Shown: piece by piece, positions 59,372-64,000 of the stretch
How the letters are laid out: each line of letters begins with the position of its first letter
How positions within the stretch are numbered: the stretch's first letter is position 1
From: Homarus americanus
Taxonomy: Eukaryota > Arthropoda > Malacostraca > Decapoda > Nephropidae
NCBI RefSeq assembly: GCF_018991925.1
Contig: NW_024735410.1
Location: 1-64,000 of the forward strand
DNA length: 64,000 nt
Direction: 5' to 3'
Translations under genes and position numbers: made by a program
The notes under the pieces: generated by a model
Seen by the model: the letters and a program-made list of their open reading frames with translations, nothing else
Told to the model about the DNA's origin: nothing
The model's database searches: none

Positions 59372-59708
59372 TAGGTAAGTGTGCACATTAAACTTTAAAA
59401 AAAAAAAAAAATTTATTTTTACATAATGCATTTTATTTATACTGAAGGGGGGGAATAATAGCTAGCGACTTTCCATGGAAGATTTAGCGACATTTAGCTA
59501 CTTTTAGGTACCAGCCTAGCGACATTTGAAAATCCGAGTTGGCAACCCTGGCCATATGGCAAGGCAGCCTTAGCCTGACTGTGTGAGCCGTGCATGGCAC
59601 ACGCGAGTCACCACTTGTATTTCTCTCATCCATAATAAACGGACTTCAGTGTTACACAGTGTTTCCCTACCCATCACTGCATTCTTCAGGGCACACTAGT
59701 AACGATCA

Positions 59709-59723
59709 TGGCGCAGTGCCTAG
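59709..59723 (+). other. Primer-binding-site-like sequence of the gypsy element
   Basis: TGGCGCAGTGCCTAG lies directly after the CA that probably ends the 5' LTR. TGGCGCAGT starts are common gypsy primer sites; the matching tRNA needs a search. Confidence 0.6.
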
Positions 59724-60182
59724 GATCTGTGGACTTACAAAGTGTGTGAACTATGCCGAGACAGTTACGTCTGCCGGTGATGGCGTCAACTCATGGTGCG
59801 TTGTGTTGTGTTGCGCTGTGTTTCACCGGGATGTGCAGTGTTGCTCCGTCACAGTGCGTTTTAGTGACGGTGGCGGTGTTAGTGTCAGTGTATTAGTGTT
59901 TGTCTAGAGCTGAGAGTTGAGCATTGGCCTGTTTTTTGTGGTACCCACGGAGCACGCAGGCGTACACCCTTCTCGTGCGACATCCGGGGGACACTGACGG
60001 TCTTGCTGGACCACGCTCCACTCTCTCAGACACACACACACGCACGCACACACGCACTCACTCACGGACAGAACAGTGGACCATATGTGTGATTTCTGCG
60101 CTGTTTATGTCATATATATGTGGTTCGAGCTGTTGAGGCGCCACTTTATATACTAAACAGTGCAGTCCACGCACACACAAAG

Positions 60183-60773
60183 ATGGGAGGTAAGAAGGGA
60201 CAACGTCAGGATGGGAGACACGACTCCCCACCACCTTCTCCTCCACCGGGCGCAGACTCTCATCCTCCACCTCCTGTGACGGACATTGCCACAATTCTGA
60301 GGTGGATGGACGACCGGGACGAGAGACGCAGAGAGATGGAACTTCAGAGGGAGGAGACACGAAGAGAGGAGGAAAAGTTGCGTTTTGAGGCACTATTGGC
60401 GACCCTGGCGCTAACCCACCCTCCCTCACTCGCAGGTAGCACGCATATAGGCGCCAGTACCCTCCCTCCTCCACCACACCAGCGTCCTGCAGGTACCCTT
60501 GCTACCCTAACAGCTCCCAAGGCATCTGTTCAACCCCCACCCGCCCTCTCACCAGACGTCACGTTTCAGCTTTTTCGTGAGTGGAGGCGGCGTTGGACAG
60601 ATTACTCCACGATGGTGGACCTGGACAGCATGCCTCCAAACAAACAGCTCTTCCAACTACGGATGTGTTTGTCGCTGGAGACCCAGAGAGTCTTGGAGCA
60701 CACGTTGCACGTGCCTCCCGATTCTACATCTTCAGTGACGGATATGCTCGACCTTTTACAGGAGCACGTTTAG
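60183..60773 (+). pseudogene. gag: gypsy Gag, N-terminal part
   Basis: The first ATG in a long frame gives MGGKKGQRQDGRHDSPPP, a Pro-rich stretch, a charged coiled-coil-like helix (ERRREMELQREETRREEEKL, about residues 45-75) and then a capsid-like segment with FREWRRRWTDYSTMVDLDSM and LFQLRMCLS. F..W..RW.DY is frequent in Gag of invertebrate gypsy elements. A TAG at 60,771-60,773 stops the frame mid-capsid, but the same frame continues open with NNEALRRRAFTSCKQAE to about 60,868. Gag would form the particle and bind RNA. Confidence 0.8.
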
Positions 60774-60868
60774 GGTCGGAACAACGAGGCTTTGCGTCGC
60801 CGTGCCTTTACCAGCTGCAAGCAGGCGGAGAATGAATCCTTTGACGACTTTTTTGTACGCTTGAAGAG

Positions 60869-62518
60869 TTGTCGGAGGAGATCGACGTCTGCAAGGCGCA
60901 CAGCCGGGAATGTGAGGAAGCCTGGATCAAGCACGGGATCTTGACAGGTGTCAGGCACGAAGAGTTGATGCAGCGACTCATCCCCCTGGACGCTTCCTCC
61001 ACACTCCAGGTGGTAGTGACTGAATGTCGGTCATACGAGGCCACCAAGTCTGCCACCTCTGCCTTACGGGCCCCACCTGCGGTGAGAGCTATCTCACAAT
61101 ACAAGAAGGATAAGAAGGCGGCCAACAACGTGAAGGCTGCCACACGTTCTTCAACGCCTCCGCCTAGTGCTTCCTGTGGCAGCTGTGGAAAGCAGCACAG
61201 CCCCAAGACTTGCCCGGCCGCCGACGCACTGTGCCGTGGATGTGACCGTAAGGGCCACTGGTCTAACACAGACAGGTGCCCTGCACGAGGCCACAAGTGT
61301 CAGGCCTGCGGTCGCTATGGACACTACGACAAGTGCTGCCGCCAACCCAAGCCCAAAAGCCCGAGACGAGGAGGACAGCAGCGCACTTCCCTCGGGGTGG
61401 TTCGCACGCAGCCCCCTCCAGATGGCCCACTCAGCCCCAAGCAGCAGCGGAGTCACATGAGGAGGGTGGAATCGACCACACGCCCCAGGGCTACCCCTTC
61501 CCCTACTATCCGCGTCGCCGTCACACACGGTGATGTGTCGGGTCACATCGAGGTGATACCGGACACCGGCGCCGATACTACGGTGATTGGGTTGAAGCAC
61601 CTCCAGAAACTGGGCCTCACCAAACGCGGCCTGGGACCACCGCCGCAGCTGCAGTACTACAATGCGGACGGTTCCCAGATGCCGGACGCTGTGGGCTCCT
61701 TTCAAGCAGAGATCACCTACGGCGACAGGTCGTGTCACGGATGGATCGACGTGCAGCCTACTCTCGCTACACCCTTGTTGTCGTGGGAGCACTGCAAGGA
61801 GTTAGGCGTGGTGCCCAGAGACTTTCCCGAGCAGATCCCAGCTGCTCGTTACACCGCCAGCAGGGTGCGTGAGTCGACGAGCGACGCGCCTGGCGCTGCC
61901 ACACAGAGCTGCCCAGAACCCGCGTCCACTTCCTCCCCGCCTCCACCCAAGTCACGGCTGCTTCCTCTTCACAGCGAGACGTCTCCTTCAGCCGCAAGGG
62001 CCTACTTCCTGAAGGAGTACTCGGATGTGCTGGTGACGAAGGAGGCCCTACGGACCGCGCCACTGAAGGCTATGGCGGGTCCGCCTATGAGGATACACCT
62101 GCGGGAAGATGCACAGCCGTTTGCCATATACACTCCCCGGCTGATTCCTCTCGCCTTCAGGGATTCAGTCAAGAAGGAACTGGATTCCATGGTGGCCCAG
62201 GGTGTCATCGTACCCGTTGGTGACGACCCATCCCCTTGGTGCCACCCTCTAGTCGCTGTGGCTATGACTAACGGTGGAGTGCGGATTACTACCGACTTGT
62301 CTAAGCTTAACAGCCAGGTGTCCCGTCCCGCCTACCCTTCACCCACACCTTTTGCAGCTATACGGAGTGTGGATCCGAAGGTACGGCACTTCTCGACGAT
62401 GGACGCCCTCTGTGGTTACTGGCAGATCCCACTGAAGAAAGAGGATCAGCCACTGACCACTTTCATCACGCCTTACGGACGCTTACGCTACTGCCGTGGC
62501 CCTATGGGATTCGCTGCT
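60869..62518 (+). pseudogene. pol: gypsy Gag nucleocapsid, protease and RT N-terminal half
   Basis: Frame reached by a one-base shift near 60,866 from the Gag frame. Residues counted from TTG at 60,869. Three zinc knuckles: C103-C106-H110-C115, C122-C125-H130-C137 and C144-C147-H152-C156. Aspartic protease active site DTGAD at 232-236. RT fingers and palm from about 380: TTDLSKLN at 474-481, FSTMDALCGYWQIPL at 508-522 with the first catalytic Asp at 512, then YGRLRYCRGPMGF. After GPMGF the sequence jumps: roughly 25-35 residues expected before the second catalytic motif are missing and the frame changes near 62,515. The protease would process Gag-Pol and the RT would copy the RNA. Confidence 0.92.
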
Positions 62519-62855
62519 AGTGGACGACGTCCTCCTTTACGATGAGGACTACCTGACGCATCTTCGCCGCATAGACGAGGTACTGACCAGGTGTAGGACG
62601 CACGGCATCACTCTGAATGCCGAGAAGCTCGTCTTGGCCGCACCTGCAGTGTCTTTCTGCGGTTACCGACTCTCAAGGGATGGCATTGCTGCGGACCCGG
62701 AGAAAGTTCGTGCCATAGCGGACTTTGCAAAACCTGCCAACCTTACGGATCTCAGGTCTTTCATGGGCCTGGTGAACCAGCTGGCAGAATTTTCTCCTGA
62801 CGTCTCCGCCGCTGCCGGGCCTCTCCGCCCCCTGATGAGCCCCAAGAGGACGTTC
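62515..62855 (+). pseudogene. pol: gypsy RT C-terminal half
   Basis: In this frame VDDVLLYDEDYLTHLRRID carries the second catalytic motif (x-x-Asp-Asp, Asp codons 62,523-62,528). It is followed by LNAEKLVLAAPAVSFCGYRL and FAKPANLTDLRSFMGLVNQL, the thumb and connection segments typical of Ty3/gypsy RT. It is separated from the N-terminal half by the deletion near 62,515 and from RNase H by a frameshift near 62,855. Confidence 0.92.
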
Positions 62856-63340
62856 CGTGGACCCCTGACCACGACCTCGCCTTTCATAAGGTGAAGGAGG
62901 CCCTGTCAAGTCCACCTATCCTCGCTACTTTCGACCCAGCGCTCCCCACCGTCCTCCAGACAGACGCCTCGCGCCTGTACGGGGTTGGTTACGCCCTTCT
63001 CCAGGATCACGGTGGAGGAAAGTACCGGCTTGTACAGTGTGGCTCTCGCTTCCTCACCGATGCTGAGTCTCGCTATGCTACCATCGAGCTGGGGCTGCTG
63101 GCAGTGGTATGGGCCTTATCGAAGTGCAAGTTCTACTTGATTGGCCTACAGCACTTCGACCTCATCACAGACCACAGGCCCTTGGTCCCCATTCTTAACC
63201 ACTATTCGCTGGACGCCATCGAGAATCCCCACCTCCAGTGCCTGAAGGAGAAGATTTTGGCCTTCGTCTTCACCGCGGCTTGGCGCGCAGGTAAGGAGTT
63301 GTGCATCCCGGATGCCCTCTCCCGCTCCCCCAGTCAGCCG
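62856..63340 (+). pseudogene. pol: gypsy RNase H domain
   Basis: Open in frame from about 62,856 to 63,352. FHKVKEALSSPPIL, then LQTDASRLYGVGYALLQ with the first catalytic Asp, IELGLLAVVWALSKCKFYL with the catalytic Glu, and LITDHRPLVPIL with the next Asp, ending at CIPDALSRSP. The order and residues are those of the gypsy RNase H, which removes RNA template. The last few residues before the TGA at 63,350 are out of frame with the following region, implying a frameshift near 63,340. Confidence 0.92.
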
Positions 63341-63590
63341 CCCTACACCTGAAGACGAGATGCTCAGCACCGAGGCCGGTTTCTCCGTCAGCAACATCGT
63401 CACCTTGCAGGCCGTACAGTCCCTCGCCAGCACCCAGGCCTCAGTGTCGCCACCCGACAGTGATCTGGCCCTTGAGGAACTACGGACCGCGGCACGCGAC
63501 GACCCCTCCTACACTCAGCTCTTGGAGAGTGTGAGAGGACTGGGTTCCCTCGCGACCGTTTTGACCTCCACAACGCCCTACGCCCGTATT
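63341..63590 (+). pseudogene. pol: gypsy RNase H-integrase linker
   Basis: The frame of 63,312-63,683 gives PTPEDEMLSTEAGFSVSNIV and SDLALEELRTAARDDPSYTQ, the usual linker with a 'D..Y..L' helix before integrase. Beyond about 63,545 the sensible reading moves to another frame (RFDLHNALRPYWKIREDLYA), so another one-base shift is present. Confidence 0.8.
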
Positions 63591-64000
63591 GGAAGATACG
63601 TGAGGACCTCTACGCAGATGGGGACATCGTCCTGTACGGTGCCCGTGTGGTCGTCCCTGCAGCTCTCCGTCGTCGCGTTCTGACCCGCTTACACGACAGC
63701 CATCGTGGAGCAGAGGCCACCAAGCGCCGCGCAAGGCAGGCTGTGTACTGGCCCGGCATTGACGCGGATATCGTCAATGCGGTCCGTGCCTGTGAGCCGT
63801 GCCAGATCATTTGCAGCCCAGTCAACAGCAAGAGCCCCTCTTGTGCGACGACGAACCCACCAGGCCCTTCGAGTCCGTGTCGGCTGATTTCTTCAGCACA
63901 GCTGGGAAACATTTCCTAGTTGTCGCCGACCGACTCTCTGGCTGGCCTGTGGTGGTAACCTGTGGCTCGGACACGACGTCTGCGGCCACCATTCGCCACT
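63591..64000 (+). pseudogene. pol: gypsy integrase, N-terminal part, cut by window end
   Basis: GARVVVPAALRRRVLTRLHD, SHRGAEATKRRARQAVYWPG and RACEPCQ form the His-His-Cys-Cys zinc-binding domain that precedes the integrase core. After a frameshift near 63,835 the core begins: RPFESVSADFFSTAGKHFLV then VADRLSGWPVV, with the first catalytic Asp in SADFF. The rest of the core, including the other acidic residues, lies beyond 64,000. Integrase would insert the cDNA into the host chromosome. Confidence 0.88.

Larger units (their letters stand above)
58052..59550 (+). mobile_element. hAT DNA transposon, internally deleted, 8 bp target duplication
   Basis: Left end CAGAGATGCCAACT; the reverse complement of the right end is CAGGGTTGCCAACT. 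The flanking 8-mers are identical: GCCATATG at 58,044-58,051 and 59,551-59,558. Imperfect CAG-type ends and an 8-base duplication are diagnostic of hAT. TAGCGAC occurs three times near each end (58,066, 58,107, 58,166; 59,463, 59,485, 59,517), like subterminal transposase-binding motifs. Only the C-terminal part of a transposase remains, and a solo LTR lies in that ORF. Without the LTR and one duplication copy the element would be about 1.03 kb. Confidence 0.93.
57856..59708 (+). repeat. Probable 5' LTR of the gypsy element, split by hAT
   Basis: Without the insertion, about 350 bases: four 32 bp direct repeats, a TATA-like TTTATATATAT at 57,985-57,995, then (beyond the hAT) AATAAA at 59,634-59,639 and an end at ATCA directly before the primer site. 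This order suits U3, R and U5. The left boundary is uncertain by about ten bases because it abuts the reversed LINE, and no partner LTR is available for comparison. Confidence 0.55.
57856..64000 (+). mobile_element. Ty3/gypsy-type LTR retrotransposon, degraded, 3' end beyond window
   Basis: A probable 5' LTR (57,856-59,708, carrying a nested hAT insertion) is followed by a TGG-type primer site, a leader of about 470 bases and Gag-Pol coding sequence in the order Gag, zinc knuckles, protease, RT, RNase H, integrase. RT before integrase places it in Ty3/gypsy rather than Ty1/copia. The body has one premature stop, one deletion and about five frameshifts. The integrase is cut by the window end and the 3' LTR is not visible. 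Confidence 0.85.

Overview
The window is nuclear genomic DNA from an animal, most likely an arthropod and probably a decapod crustacean. This is an inference from (CCTAA)n interstitial tracts (the arthropod telomere unit), extreme microsatellite and minisatellite density, and a mix of non-LTR, LTR, hAT and Tc1/pogo-type elements. I found no convincing host protein-coding gene, rRNA or intact tRNA. Almost every ORF over 60 codons is a chance opening in simple repeats or a fragment of a mobile element.

Layout. 1-8.7 kb: AT-rich spacer with a degenerate minisatellite, a tRNA-derived SINE-like unit, CA tracts and a GGA-rich tract. 8.69-12.45 kb: one ~3.8 kb minisatellite (37-40 bp unit, roughly 100 copies) with a dimeric higher-order pattern. 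12.5-34 kb: spacer with LINE reverse-transcriptase remnants, several short inverted-repeat DNA elements (a Tc1-type MITE in two opposite copies, a 161 bp MITE, pogo-like pieces), a second SINE-like unit, a 117 bp TA tract, CTC and CAGA arrays, and a 602 bp solo LTR (33,459-34,060). 36-37.6 kb: two LINE 3' ends side by side, one fused to what looks like a LINE 5' ORF start.

38.5-43.2 kb: a complete, apparently non-autonomous LTR retrotransposon (LTRs 38,842-39,721 and 42,166-43,043). It sits inside a 15 bp minisatellite that it splits, with a 4 bp target duplication CCCT. 43.7-45.8 kb: an internally deleted LINE with an endonuclease N-terminus and an RT C-terminus plus zinc finger. 46-57 kb: mostly AT-rich spacer, minisatellites and another LINE 3' end.

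57.15-64 kb: a reversed LINE 3' end, then a Ty3/gypsy-type retrotransposon running off the right edge. Its probable 5' LTR is split by a hAT transposon (58,052-59,550, 8 bp duplication GCCATATG). That hAT is split in its transposase ORF by a 469 bp solo LTR (58,677-59,145, 5 bp duplication AAAGG). The gypsy body reads Gag, zinc knuckles, protease, RT, RNase H and integrase in order, but is broken by one stop, one deletion and several frameshifts, so it is a decayed copy (or the consensus has indel errors).

There is no pathway or operon to describe. The biology is an accessory, repeat-driven region in which elements have inserted into satellites and into one another.
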